Part shown: piece after piece, positions 44,374-54,813 of the stretch
Layout: each line of letters starts with the position of its first letter
Numbering within the stretch: the first letter of the stretch is position 1
NCBI GenBank assembly: GCA_016713535.1
Contig: JADJOY010000060.1
Span: forward strand, 1 to 62,182
Direction of reading: 5' to 3'
DNA from: JADJOY01 sp016713535 [NCBI: Deltaproteobacteria bacterium]
Lineage (GTDB): Bacteria > JADJOY01
DNA length: 62,182 nucleotides
Notes under the pieces: model-generated
The model's database searches: none
The model's input: only the letters and a program-made list of their open reading frames with translations
Told to the model about the DNA's origin: nothing
Position numbers and translations under genes: made by a program

Positions 44374-44440
44374 GCGGGGGGACGGAGCCCCCCGCACTAC
44401 GAAAACCCTCGTAGCGACGGGGGTTCCATCCCCCGTCGCC
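44374..44440. repeat. P4 hairpins in a gene-free gap
   Basis: GCGGGGGG / CCCCCCGC with loop word ctccgt (minus, led by GTAG) at 44374-44400, then GTAGCGACGGGGG / CCCCCGTCGC at 44410-44440. The rest of 44289-44602 holds no gene that I can support. Confidence 0.65.
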
Positions 44441-44602
44441 GGGCCCACGAGCCTTCCGTGAGCGACCCAGACCGAACGATTCACTGCCCCGGAGTCGCGC
44501 CCTCCGAAGGCGGGTCCCCGCGCAACGCCTCGGCCCGCCCCCAGCTCGGCGGGACCGCCCCCCGGCGGTCCACCGATCCGCGATCGCCGCGCGCGTCGGC
44601 GC

Positions 44603-45574
44603 TCAGCGCAGGGCTTCGGGATAGGGCCAGAAGAACGCTTGCGAGCCGAGATACGGCTCGCCGTGGCGCACGATCCAGGCTCGCAGCTCGCTGGCGCACG
44701 CCTCCAGCGCCTGCTCGTCGCGATGCTGACGAGCGAGCCTCTCGGCGAGCTCGTGGCGCGCCGCTGCCTCCGCGCGCCCGCGGAAGTAGCCGAGCGCGTG
44801 CATCAGCGCGTTCGCCCGCCCCGCGGCGCTCGGCTGCGCGTCGAGCGCCTCCACGAAGCGCACGGCGTACGCGTCCCACGTGAACGCGAGCGCCTCCCCG
44901 GCGCGACCGGCGGCGAGCGGCCCGAGCTCGCGGAGCACGCGCTCGCTCAGCGCGAGCAAGAGCAGCTTGTGCTCGGCGTGGAAGCGCGTCAGCGCGGCGC
45001 GTGTGCCGGTGGCGCGCGCGGCGCGCAGCCGCGCCAGGCTGAAGACCCGCGTCAGGAAGCCCTCGCGCGCCCCGCGATCCTCGAACGCCACCTCGTCCAC
45101 GATCGGCACGCCCGGCCGCCGCGCCGCCAGCCCGCCGGCGAACAGCCCGCGTCCGAGCGCGCTCGGTTCCTCGTCGATCGCCGACCGGAAGAGCTTCACG
45201 TCGCCGTTGCCACACGAAGGCGAGCGACCCTTGAGGATCGCGCCGTCGATCGCGCCCGCAGAGACCGCGAAGCCGGCGGCGAAGCGCTCCATCTCCGCGG
45301 TGAGATCACGACCGGTGCTGGGCTGGACGAGCCTGCGCGCGCCACCGCCCTCGCCGGGCCCGGCGTCCTCCGCGACCACGATGCGGATCGGGTCGCGCGG
45401 CACTCCGAGCCCGATCGCGACCTCGGGGCACACCGGCACCAGCTCGGCGTGCTCCGCGAGCATGCGCACGAAGGGAGCCTCCACGACCGTGCCGTCGTAG
45501 CGGCACGCCTCGAGATCGAGGCAGCGGCTCACCAGGAGCCGCGGCCGCGCGGCGCTCGGGCCCGGCGTGGTCAT
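44603..45574 (-). CDS. DUF523 and DUF1722 (YbgA) fusion protein
   Basis: 323 residues. The N-terminal DUF523 domain has conserved cysteines: VSRCLDLEACRYDG, VPVCPEVAIGLGVPRDP and LKGRSPSCGNGD; relatives include [4Fe-4S] thiouracil desulfidase TudS, so an Fe-S cluster is plausible. The C-terminal DUF1722 (YbgA) domain starts at FHAEHKLLLLALSE and ends GEPYLGSQAFFWPYPEALR. E. coli ybgA is next to phr, and here the gene is third in a phr-cbiX operon with a 14-nt gap. Function unknown; probably linked to DNA or base repair. Confidence 0.85.
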   Translation of the reverse strand: MTTPGPSAARPRLLVSRCLDLEACRYDGTVVEAPFVRMLAEHAELVPVCPEVAIGLGVPRDPIRIVVAEDAGPGEGGGARRLVQPSTGRDLTAEMERFAAGFAVSAGAIDGAILKGRSPSCGNGDVKLFRSAIDEEPSALGRGLFAGGLAARRPGVPIVDEVAFEDRGAREGFLTRVFSLARLRAARATGTRAALTRFHAEHKLLLLALSERVLRELGPLAAGRAGEALAFTWDAYAVRFVEALDAQPSAAGRANALMHALGYFRGRAEAAARHELAERLARQHRDEQALEACASELRAWIVRHGEPYLGSQAFFWPYPEALR

Positions 45575-45588
45575 CGTGGCGCCCGCCC

Positions 45589-46020
45589 CTACCCGCGCGG
45601 CTCGCGGGACCCGAGTGCCCCGAGCGCCGCGAGCGGCGCGTGCCGCTCGATCAGGTCGCGCGCGATCTCCTCGATCGCCGCCACCACCCGCGGCTCCTCG
45701 CCGATCGCGCCCGCCACCTCCACGGTCACCCCGGCGTGGCGGCTCTCCACCTCGCGCGCGAGCACCGGAATGTCGTGATCGACGTGCCCGCCACCCGCCA
45801 TGAAGAGCGGCAGCACGCTGAGCCGCGTGATGCCGTCGCGCGCCGCCTCCGCGGCCACGTCGGCGAGCGACGGCGACGCGAACTCCATGTACGCCATGCG
45901 CACGCGCTCGCCCCCCAGGTCGCGGGCGAGGACCGCGGCGAGGCGCTCGAACGGCGCGCGCCAGCGCGGATCGCGGCTGCCGTGGGCGAGGAGCACCACG
46001 CGGGTCGAGGTGGTCGTCAT
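45589..46020 (-). CDS. cbiX: Small CbiX/SirB-type cobalt or ferrochelatase
   Basis: 143 residues, the size of single-domain CbiX-S proteins that insert cobalt or iron into sirohydrochlorin as homodimers. VVLLAHGSRDPRWRAPFERL carries the metal-binding His; RMAYMEFASPSLADV and LPLFMAGGGHVDHDIPVL, with the second His, match the family. It lies 32 nt after phr and 14 nt before the DUF523-DUF1722 gene. A B12-pathway enzyme in a photolyase operon next to a B12 photoreceptor gene is a suggestive combination. Confidence 0.85.
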   Translation of the reverse strand: MTTTSTRVVLLAHGSRDPRWRAPFERLAAVLARDLGGERVRMAYMEFASPSLADVAAEAARDGITRLSVLPLFMAGGGHVDHDIPVLAREVESRHAGVTVEVAGAIGEEPRVVAAIEEIARDLIERHAPLAALGALGSREPRG

Positions 46021-46052
46021 GGTCGGATCCGCTCCTGACGCCCGCGCGCGGC

Positions 46053-47537
<1,485 letters not shown>

Positions 47538-47586
47538 CAGGCGCCTGTCGGAAAATGTGCTTCGCACGCTGACAGGCTCCTCGTCT

Positions 47587-47706
47587 GATGTTGCCTCGGG
47601 GGTCTGTTCCAGACCCCCGCCCCGAAAAAGGCGTGACTTTTTCGGGGCCCCACCCCCAAGCCGGCTCGCGTTGCTCGCCGATCCTCGCCTTCGGCGAGGC
47701 GAGGCG
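47587..47706 (+). repeat. Multi-hairpin element E, copy 3
   Basis: GATGTTGCCTC, GGGGGTCTG-tt-CAGACCCCC, CCCCGAAAAA-ggcgtgac-TTTTTCGGGG, CCCCACCCCCAAG, CGGC(11 nt)GCCG and CCTCGCC-ttc-GGCGAGG. Preceded by a CCTGTC/GACAGG hairpin (47550-47577). It lies between the L,D-transpeptidase stop and the phr start, both minus-strand genes. Confidence 0.7.
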
Positions 47707-47762
47707 AGGCGCGCTTCGGGAATGTAACTTCCGACACACTCCTGGGTCCGCGCCCCGCGCGC

Positions 47763-48523
47763 TCACGGCCGGATGATGACCGGCGTGCCCGCGGGCGCAC
47801 GCTCGGCGAGGAACTCGATCTGGTCGTCGTCGAGGGCGATGCAGCCGTAGGTCCAGTTGATGCTCACCGAGTCGCCCTTCCAGCGCTCACCCTCGCCGTG
47901 GAGGCCCACGTGCCCGCCGAGCGGCGTGTTCTGGGGCGGCACACGCCCGTCCTCGAGCGCGTCGACGATCCGCTCGTAGGTCGGCTCGTCGATGGTGCCG
48001 AGGGCGAGGCCGAGCTCGGCGTCGGCGCGCGACGGGTAATCGATCGGCAGGAAGAGATGGAACTTCTGGCTGCGGCGCGCCGGACCCGCGACGTGGTAGT
48101 AGCCCTCGGGGTGCGGTTGTCGCGCCCCGCGCGCTTAGGTCCGCCTTCCTCGCGTCCCAGCGCCACGCGCATCGCGACGCCGCCCCCGTGGGCGCAGTGG
48201 GCGACCAGTGCCCGGTGTCTCTTCCAGATCTCGATGCGGCTGATCTGGTCGCAGTCGCTCGTCTCGACCGAGAGCCGCGAGGAGGCGGCGGCCGAATCGG
48301 CCTCGCCGCCGATGGCGGACGGCTCGATCTCGACCACCGCGAGATCCTCCGCCCGCGCGTCGTCGCCGGTGGGACCGGTCGAGCCCGCGTGACCCGCGGG
48401 CACCACCGCCACCACCGCCAGTGCCAGCGTCATGGCGAGCGCTCGGACGAGCGAGGCGAGCCGCGCGCGCGCGAGCCGCGAACGGCCGTTCTTCCCGCTC
48501 AGCGGATTCGAGGCGCGTTCCAT
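47763..48523 (-). CDS. L,D-transpeptidase (YkuD), one frameshift
   Basis: A periplasmic cell-wall enzyme of about 252 residues. From ATG 48523 a signal segment (RALAMTLALAVVAVVPAGHA) leads to VEIEPSAIGGEADS and ALVAHCAHGGGVAMRVALG. Near 48108 one base is missing; the reading continues PEGYYHVAG, FLPIDYPSRADAELGLALG, GGHVGLHGEGERWKGDSVS and then NWTYGCIALDDDQIEFL, the YkuD H...S-x-G-C active site with nucleophile Cys. It forms 3-3 crosslinks or attaches lipoproteins to peptidoglycan. Divergent from a second L,D-transpeptidase. Confidence 0.8.
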
Positions 48524-48535
48524 GTGGACCCTCGA

Positions 48536-48541
48536 ATTATA
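48536..48541 (-). promoter_or_regulatory. TATAAT -10 hexamer for the minus-strand L,D-transpeptidase
   Basis: A perfect TATAAT on the minus strand 12 nt before ATG 48523. On the plus strand TTGACG at 48543-48548 could be the -35 of the divergent gene. The 54-bp gap therefore probably holds back-to-back promoters; no good -35 is seen for the minus one. Confidence 0.4.
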
Positions 48542-48577
48542 GTTGACGCTCCGCTTCATCGACCGCACCTTGTGATC

Positions 48578-49615
48578 ATGATCGCTCGTTTCCGCACTCG
48601 AATCACCCGGCTGGCGCTGGTGATGGCGCTCGCCGTGACGGCTCTGGCGCTCGGCCTCGCCGCGCCGGCCCGCGCTCAGCTCGTCGGACCGGTGCGCCCC
48701 ATCGTCGGGCAGCCGCAGACCACGGTCGTCCAGCCCGAAGACTCGCTGATCGACATCGCCTACCGCTTCCGCCTGGGTTACAGCGCTGTCGAGGCGCTCA
48801 ACCCGGGTATCGACGTGTGGCTGCCGCAGCCGGGCACGCTGATCCGGCTGCCGACGGTGAGCGTGCTACCCGAGGTCGAGCCCGTCGGTCTCGTCATCAA
48901 CATCCCGGAGATGCGGCTCTACGACTTCACGGTCAAGGGGCTACCCGAGGTGTTCGCCATCGCCATCGGCGACGAGGTCGACAACTCGCTGCTCGGCGAG
49001 TTCAAGGTCGGCAACAAGCGCGCCAACCCCATCTGGTACGTGCCCGCATCGATCCGCGCCGAGAAGCCCGACCTTCCCGCGCAGGTGCCGCCCGGGCCCG
49101 ACAACCCGCTCGGCGACCGCTGGATGAACGTCGGCTCGACGAGCTACGGCATCCACGGCACCAACACGCCGTATTCGATCGGCCGCCTCGCCACCCACGG
49201 CTGCATCCGCCTCTACAACGACGAGATGCGGCGGCTGTGGGAGCGCACCGCCAGCGGCACCAAGCTCAAGCTCATCTACCAGACGGTGAAGCTCGGGCGG
49301 CGCGGCAACGGACTCTTCCTCGAGGCCTACCCCGACGTCTACAACCGCGAGCCCAACCGCTTCGGGGAGCTGATGCTCAAGCTCCGCGAGCTCGGTTTCC
49401 TCACCTACGTCGACCAGGAGCTGATCCAGCAGGTCATCAAGGACGCGATCGGCTATCCGATCCAGGTCGGCACGGTGCCCACCGCGCTCCTCGACGCCGC
49501 GATGTATCGCCCCGAGCCCCCGCCGCCGGTGCGCGTGGCCCCCGCGACCAAGCGCAAGGGCTCGAGCACCCAGGCGACCAAGCCCGCCGCCCGGCCCCAG
49601 TCCGCCCACCGCTGA
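48578..49615 (+). CDS. LysM-like L,D-transpeptidase (ErfK/YbiS type)
   Basis: 345 residues. Signal peptide to APARAQL; residues about 45-90 are LysM-like (VVQPEDSLIDIAYRFRLGYS, then AVEALNPG). The YkuD domain follows: LVINIPEMRLYDF, NPIWYVPASI, and the active site SYGIHGTNTPYSIGRLATHG then CIRLYNDEM with nucleophile Cys. The C-terminal tail is Pro/Lys-rich and basic. Length and order match ErfK/YbiS/YcfS enzymes that attach Braun lipoprotein to peptidoglycan. An Lpp-like lipoprotein gene lies 430 bp downstream, convergent with it. Confidence 0.9.
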   Translation: MIARFRTRITRLALVMALAVTALALGLAAPARAQLVGPVRPIVGQPQTTVVQPEDSLIDIAYRFRLGYSAVEALNPGIDVWLPQPGTLIRLPTVSVLPEVEPVGLVINIPEMRLYDFTVKGLPEVFAIAIGDEVDNSLLGEFKVGNKRANPIWYVPASIRAEKPDLPAQVPPGPDNPLGDRWMNVGSTSYGIHGTNTPYSIGRLATHGCIRLYNDEMRRLWERTASGTKLKLIYQTVKLGRRGNGLFLEAYPDVYNREPNRFGELMLKLRELGFLTYVDQELIQQVIKDAIGYPIQVGTVPTALLDAAMYRPEPPPPVRVAPATKRKGSSTQATKPAARPQSAHR

Positions 49616-49648
49616 CCGGCAGGGGGCGGACCGCGATCCGATCGGCTG

Positions 49649-49730
49649 GCTGGAGCGCGGCCGCTCCGTCGGCCGCCAGGAATCGATTGGGATCGCCGGC
49701 CCGCCGGAGGCGGCCCTCCAGACCGGGGGC
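49649..49730 (+). repeat. P2-type hairpins in the gap after the L,D-transpeptidase gene
   Basis: CTGGAGCGCGGCCG-ctccgt-CGGCCGCC at 49649-49680, then GGCCCGCC-gga-GGCGGCC and CCTCCAGACC at about 49697-49725. A further degenerate member lies near 49860. No gene in 49616-49944. Confidence 0.65.
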
Positions 49731-49944
49731 GTGGCCAGGCCCGGCGTCACGAGAGAACGCCGGCGCGCGACGGAGCGCGCGCGCTCCACGAACCGCGATC
49801 GGTCGGCTGGAGGGCACGGGGCCTTCGGCCCCTGATCCTTCGCCGCCGCGCCCGCCGCCTGGCACGCGGCGCGTGCCCCTCCCGGTGCCGACCCGACGAC
49901 CGGCTGCAGGGCCGCGCCCCCTACCCCGGTCGCGCCTCGCGCTC

Positions 49945-49983
49945 CAAAAACGAAACACCCGCACCGGGCAAACCCGGGGCGGG
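49945..49983 (-). terminator. Intrinsic terminator downstream of the Lpp-like gene
   Basis: On the minus strand CCCGC-c-CCGGG-tttg-CCCGG-t-GCGGG is followed by TGTTTCGTTTTT. It lies about 60 nt after the stop. A second perfect hairpin, CGCCTGAC-gcga-GTCAGGCG (50003-50022), precedes it. Confidence 0.7.
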
Positions 49984-50043
49984 CATTTCGACTTCGGCTT
50001 GACGCCTGACTCGCGTCAGGCGGTTCGGACGAAGTGAGTCGAC

Positions 50044-50316
50044 TTACTTGTGAACGCCCTTGCTGAAGGCCTTCTTCGAGACGCTCGACGCGTCCTCGGC
50101 CTTCTGAGCGGCAGCGCGCGCGTCGGCCGCAGCCGCGTCCGCTCGCTGAGCGGCCTTCGCCGCGTCCATCGCCGCCTGGTCCACCTTCGACTGCATCGCG
50201 CCGACCTTCTGGTCGAGAGCGTCGAGCTTGGCCGAGAGGTCGTCGACCTTCTTGCAGCAACCGCCGAGCGACATGACCAGGGGAACCGCAGCAACCATCA
50301 TGATGACCTTACGCAT
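50044..50316 (-). CDS. Lpp/OprI-like alanine-zipper lipoprotein
   Basis: 90 residues. Signal peptide with lipobox SLGGC (Cys20). The mature part is a helical zipper: DDLSAKLDALDQKVGAMQSK, then an Ala-rich stretch AAKAAQRADAAAADARAAAQ, ending KKAFSKGVHK. The C-terminal Lys is where Braun lipoprotein is joined to peptidoglycan by L,D-transpeptidases, two of which are encoded just beside it. GGGAGGAAG lies 6-8 nt before ATG 50316, a very strong Shine-Dalgarno, and an intrinsic terminator follows, so this is likely an abundant single-gene transcript. Confidence 0.85.
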   Translation of the reverse strand: MRKVIMMVAAVPLVMSLGGCCKKVDDLSAKLDALDQKVGAMQSKVDQAAMDAAKAAQRADAAAADARAAAQKAEDASSVSKKAFSKGVHK

Positions 50317-50439
50317 TGTGTCTTCCTCCCTCGTTTTTCGATTGGGTCGAGGCGCGCGAGCATAAATGACGCACCGCCGCCATGCAATAGGATCGTGCCC
50401 AAAATTGCAAGTTGCGCGTCGGGTTGCCCATACGCCGCG

Positions 50440-52107
50440 TCACCCGGCCCGAGTCACCAGGAAAGGGCCGAGCGCCAGGTGATCGACGCCGCTGGTGGCG
50501 AACGCCCGTAGCGCGTCGGCGGGCGAGCACACGATCGGCTCCTCGTGGAGGTTGAAGCTCGTGTTGAGGAGAGTGCCGATCCCCGTCCTGGCACGGTAGG
50601 CGTTCAGGATGGCGTGGAACCCCGGATTGTCACGAGCACCGACCACCTGGGGGCGGGCGGTGCCGTCGTGGTGGATCACGGCGGGGCAGGCCCGGCGCAG
50701 CTCGTCCGCGCACTCGAGTGCCACGGTCATGAAGCGGGCGGTGGAGCGGACCTTGGCGAGCCCGGGGTAGAGGCGATCGGCCTCGTCCTCCAGGGTGGCG
50801 GGCGCGAACGGCATGAAGCTCGCGCGGTGCAGCGCCACGTTGAGCCGCTCGGGGAGGTTCGCGTCGGTGGCCGCCACCAGGATCGAGCGGTTGCCGAGGG
50901 CTCGCGGGCCGAGCTCGAGCCGGCCGTCGAAGCGCGCGACCACCGCCCCCTGGGCGAGGAGCTCGGCGATCGCCTCGCTCGGCTCGTCCATCCGGCGGTA
51001 CGGCGCGCCGGCCCCCCGCAACGCCTCCTCCATCTCCGCGTCGCCGTAGCCCGGCCCGAGGAAGACGTGGTCGAGCCGGAAGTCGGCGAGCGGACCACCC
51101 TCGCTCAGCACCGCGAGCGCGGCGCCCAGCGCGATTCCCTGGTCGGTCATGGCGGGCTGGACGTAGAGCTCGCGGATCTCGGGCCGCTCGACCAGCCGCC
51201 GGTTCACCGCGACGTTGCCGAACACCCCGCCCGCCACCACCACCCGATCGAGCCCGGTCTCGCGCACCGCCCGCAGCACGTACGGCACCAGCACGTCCTC
51301 GAGGCGGCGCTGTGCAGCGGCGGCGACGTCCTCGCGGCGGTGGGTGTCGAGCGCCCGGTAGAGGCGCCCGTTGCGGCGCTTCTCGGCGAGCGGCGGCAGC
51401 ACGAAGTCCTTCTCGTCGGCGCTCAGGCCAAAGAGCGGCTCGACCACTCAATAGGCCTTCGCGGACTCGCCGAACGCGGCGAGCGCCGTGACCTTGCCGG
51501 CGAGCAGCGGGTGGAAGCCGAGGACCTGCGCCACCTCGCCGTAGAACTGCCCCGGCGAGTGGAGCGCGGTCGAGCCGTAGAGCCGCTCGACGCGGCCGTT
51601 CCTGCACGCGAACACCGACGACGAGTAGCCGTCGCCGAAGTTGTCGACGGTGACCGCCGTGCACTCGGCGAAGCCCGACGGCACGTACGCCGAATACGCG
51701 TGCGCGGTGTGGTGCTCGATCACCGGCACGGCTCGCTTCATGCGGCGGTGGGCGAGTCCGCGGGCGAGGCGCTCGGTGACCTTCGCGACCGCGCCACCCC
51801 GGAAGAGCTGGTCCTGGAAGACGAGCATCCCCTTCTGCGAGAGCCCGAGGAACGGGTGCTCGAAGGTCGGTAGCTCCACTCCCGGCAAACGCGCGTAGGC
51901 GTGATAGCGGTTCGCCACCACCACCGCGTCGACGTCGTCGATCGTGAGCCCGGTGTGCGCGGTCAGCGCGGCCAGCGAGCGGCGCGGAAACCCGCCCTGG
52001 AAGCGGGTCCGCGAGAGCCGCTCCTCGGCGACCGCGAACTCGACCCCGCGCTCGCTCACCACCGCGAGGTTGGCGTTCCCGTCCTCGTGGACGGCGAGCA
52101 CCTTCAT
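50440..52107 (-). pseudogene. Carbamoyltransferase (NodU/CmcH/TobZ family) split by in-frame TGA
   Basis: 555 codons plus stop from ATG 52107, one frame throughout, broken only by TGA at 51448-51450. The N-terminal Kae1-like part has MKVLAVHEDGNANLAVVSER, RLSRTRFQGGFPRRSL, VIEHHTAHAYSAYV (metal-binding H-x3-H) and AVTVDNFGDG. After the stop the frame resumes at once with VVEPLFGLSADEKDF, VVVAGGVFGNVAVNRRLVE and the C-terminal carbamoyltransferase domain LELGPRALGNRSILVAA and GTLLNTSFNLHEEP. The family carbamoylates hydroxyls of small molecules. A single nonsense change (CGA to TGA fits) or a consensus error is likely. Third gene of an operon. Confidence 0.8.
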
Positions 52108-52400
52108 CGCGGCGCCGCGTCCCGCCTGGCGGAGCCGCGGCGCGCACGCACCACGAGCGCCGCAGCCAGCGCGGCGTCGATCGCGGTGGCCACGCCGAGC
52201 ACCAGCGGGATCGAGACGACGGTGCGGAACACCATCGCGGCGCCGAAGTAGACGACCGGCATCACGTAGAAGCCGAGCGCCACGCCTACCACCTGCGCGG
52301 TGAAGCGCTCGGCCTCCGGCATGACGAGGCGCGTGAAGAGCGCGCCCGGCAGCCACACCGCATGGACCGCCAGGACGAGGGCGACGAGGAGCGTCGTCAC
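52104..52400 (-). CDS. Small membrane protein upstream of the carbamoyltransferase
   Basis: 98 residues from GTG 52400. Three hydrophobic segments: TLLVALVLAVHAVWLPGALF, AQVVGVALGFYVMPVVYFGA and SIPLVLGVATAIDAALAAAL, then a basic tail ARRGSARRDAAPR. No family recognised. It ends overlapping the carbamoyltransferase ATG by 4 bp and begins 14 nt after the reductase gene, so it is the middle gene of a three-gene unit and may be a membrane partner of the carbamoyltransferase. Confidence 0.7.
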   Translation of the reverse strand: MTTLLVALVLAVHAVWLPGALFTRLVMPEAERFTAQVVGVALGFYVMPVVYFGAAMVFRTVVSIPLVLGVATAIDAALAAALVVRARRGSARRDAAPR

Positions 52401-52413
52401 GTCGTCTCCGTGC

Positions 52414-53601
52414 TCAGCCCTGCGGCACGACCTCGAAGCTGATGCCGGACGCGCGCAGCCGCTCGAGGAGCCGGTCACCCATCGCCACCGCCGTGGTCAG
52501 CACACCCGCGCGCTCGGGAAGCTTCTTGCGATCGAGCGCCAGGCACAGCGCCGACTCGGCGAGCATCTTCGAGGTCTCGCCGTAGCCGGGATCGCCGCCG
52601 CGCACCTCGGTGACCACCCGCCGCTCACCGGCGCGCCCATGGAACCGCACCCGGAAGTGGGCGCGGGCGCGCTCCGCTTCACTGGGCCCCGAGCCCGACG
52701 GGCGCAGCCGCTCGAGGGCGCGCCGCGCGGGTGGGATCTGTGCGAGCGCGACCAGCGTGCCGATGCCGACCGCGCCCGCGGCGAGGGTCGCGAGCGAACG
52801 CACCTCGGCGTAGTGGCCGTACTGGAAGTCGGGCCCGTACTCGGGCAGCGCGCGCGCCGAGCGGATCACGATCTGCGGGTCGATGGTGGGCAGCGGGCAC
52901 GCCCACGCACCGAGCTCGCGATCGAAGCGCAGCCGCGCCGGCGCGGGCCGCACCTTGCGGCCATCCCCGGCGGCGCGCTTGCCACGCTTCGCCATGCGGC
53001 GCTTGTAGTAGGCACCCGCGCCGGCGAAGGCACCCAGCGCCGAGGCCCACGTGCCGCCCGAGAACTTGCCGCCGCCGCGGACGAAGCCCTCGATCACGAT
53101 CGGCTGATCGGATGGGAGCTGCTTGACGGTGAAGTAGGCGCCGAGGTCGTGGGGGATGCTGTCGAAGCCGCAGCAGTGGACGATGCGCGCGCCGGTCTTG
53201 CGGGCCTCGTCGTCGTAGCGCTCGAGCATGCGGTCGACGAACTCGGGCTCGCCGGTGAGATCGACGTAGTCGGTGCCGGCGCGCGCGCACGCCGCCACCA
53301 GCGGCTCGCCGTGGAGAGCGTACGGGCCCACCGTGGTGATGACCACGCGCGCGGCGCGCGCCAGCGCGTCGAGGGACTCGGGCGACTCGACGTTCGCCTC
53401 GAGCACCGCCACCGCCTCCGCCTTGGGCTCGATCGCCACCAGCGCACGCTTCACCTCGTCGAGCTTGGCGCGGTTGCGGCCGGCGATCGCCCAGCGAAAC
53501 TTGGTGTCCGCCATGCGGCGCGCGAGGTACTCGGCGGTGAGCCGGCCGGTGAAGCCGGTCGCACCGAACATCACGATGTCGTAGCTGCGCTGCGTCGCCA
53601 T
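52414..53601 (-). CDS. Saccharopine dehydrogenase-like / trans-acting enoyl reductase family protein
   Basis: 395 residues. Rossmann start YDIVMFGATGFTGRLTAEYL, then WAIAGRNRAKLDEVK, ARVVITTVGPYALHGEPLVA, AGTDYVDLTGEPEF, ARIVHCCGFDSIPHDLGAYF. This is the typical layout of the mycobacterial Rv2449c/Rv2953 group, where a member acts as a trans enoyl reductase for complex lipids. A basic stretch and an Ala/Gly-rich segment (RSLATLAAGAVGIGTLVALA) in the middle may associate with membrane. First gene of the unit with the small membrane protein and the carbamoyltransferase, pointing to lipid or glycolipid modification. Confidence 0.8.
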   Translation of the reverse strand: MATQRSYDIVMFGATGFTGRLTAEYLARRMADTKFRWAIAGRNRAKLDEVKRALVAIEPKAEAVAVLEANVESPESLDALARAARVVITTVGPYALHGEPLVAACARAGTDYVDLTGEPEFVDRMLERYDDEARKTGARIVHCCGFDSIPHDLGAYFTVKQLPSDQPIVIEGFVRGGGKFSGGTWASALGAFAGAGAYYKRRMAKRGKRAAGDGRKVRPAPARLRFDRELGAWACPLPTIDPQIVIRSARALPEYGPDFQYGHYAEVRSLATLAAGAVGIGTLVALAQIPPARRALERLRPSGSGPSEAERARAHFRVRFHGRAGERRVVTEVRGGDPGYGETSKMLAESALCLALDRKKLPERAGVLTTAVAMGDRLLERLRASGISFEVVPQG

Positions 53602-53729
53602 GGCGCTCTCCGGGCCGTGCCGCTTCGCTCGCGGCCACCAGGGGCCGCGGGAGCCCGTCGAAGATAGCAGCGCGGAGGCGCGCGCAGCGCCCCGATCGGA
53701 TCGGCGGTGCCCGCGGTAAGCTCGCGCGC

Positions 53730-54764
53730 ATGACGGATCCGCGACGCTGGAAAGGCGCTTCGGTGACGATGCTCGCCGTGGCCGTGGGGGTGGCCGTCCT
53801 CGGCGGCTGCGGCGACGGCGGCAGCCCTGGCCACCGCTACCCGCTCGACGCGGTGCTGCGCGTGAACCACGTGCAGGCCAAGGGCACCCACAACAGCTAC
53901 CACCAGCGGCCCGCCGAGCCGCTGCCCACGCTGATCCACGAGTGGAACTACACGATGCCGAGCCTCACCGATCAGCTCGAGCGTGACGGTGTCCGGCAGG
54001 TCGAGCTCGACGTCCACTTCCAGTTGAAGGAAGGGCGGCTCGCCGTCTACCACATCCCGCTGGTCGACCCGCGCACGGTGTGCTTCTGGTTCACCGACTG
54101 CCTCGCCGAGATGAAGGCCTGGTCCGACGCGCACCCCGACCATCACCCGATGCTCATCCTGGTCGAGCCCAAGGACGACATCGACGTGGTGAAGCTCGAC
54201 GATCACCTGGACGAGATCGACGCCGAGATCCGTGAGGTGTGGCCGCTCGAGCGCGTGCTCACGCCCGACCGCATCCGCGGCACGGCGAGCACGCTCGGCG
54301 AGGCCCTGAGCACGAGCGGCTGGCCGACCCTCGGCGAGTCGCGCGGCACCGTGCTCTTCGCGCTCAACGATCCGGGGCGGCTCCGCGACCTCTACGTCGA
54401 GGGAAACCGCTCGCTGGTCGGCAAGATGATGTTCGCGCGCTACGAACCGGACGATCCGAACGCGAGCGTGCTCGTGATCGACGGCGCCGCAGGACGCGAG
54501 AGCGAGATCGGCGCCGCGCTCGCTAACCACAAGCTGATCCGCAGCACCGCGGACGGGGCCGCGAGCGCGGGGGACGGCGACACCGCCGACCGCGACGCCG
54601 CCCTCACCGCCGGCTCGCAGTACATCTCGACCGACTTCCCCGAGGCGGGGAGCGGGCCGAACGGCTACTCGTTCGCGATCCCGGAAGGCACGCCGTCGCG
54701 CTGCAACCCGGCGAGCGCGCCCCCCGAGTGCACCTCCGCGGCGATCGAGGACCTGGGCGGCTAG
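53730..54764 (+). CDS. Lipoprotein PI-PLC-like phosphodiesterase (Ca-dependent type)
   Basis: 344 residues. Signal segment to lipobox AVLGGC. The PI-PLC X-like barrel has both catalytic histidines: VQAKGTHNSYHQRP and RLAVYHIPLVDP; between them is DQLERDGVRQVELDVHF with metal ligands. Later strands MLILVEPKDDID, GTVLFALNDPG and KMMFARYEPDDP support the Ca-dependent bacterial subgroup. It probably cleaves phosphoinositides or a related head group outside the cell. ATG 53730; the neighbour upstream is divergent. Confidence 0.85.
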   Translation: MTDPRRWKGASVTMLAVAVGVAVLGGCGDGGSPGHRYPLDAVLRVNHVQAKGTHNSYHQRPAEPLPTLIHEWNYTMPSLTDQLERDGVRQVELDVHFQLKEGRLAVYHIPLVDPRTVCFWFTDCLAEMKAWSDAHPDHHPMLILVEPKDDIDVVKLDDHLDEIDAEIREVWPLERVLTPDRIRGTASTLGEALSTSGWPTLGESRGTVLFALNDPGRLRDLYVEGNRSLVGKMMFARYEPDDPNASVLVIDGAAGRESEIGAALANHKLIRSTADGAASAGDGDTADRDAALTAGSQYISTDFPEAGSGPNGYSFAIPEGTPSRCNPASAPPECTSAAIEDLGG

Positions 54765-54813
54765 AGCGCGTCCGCGCGATGGGGTCATCGCCGCGCGCTA
54801 TCTTCCGCGCGCG

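Noticed and set aside
51448-51450. TGA in the carbamoyltransferase as a selenocysteine codon
   Set aside because: The position is not a cysteine site of the family, and no clear hairpin of SECIS type directly follows the TGA.
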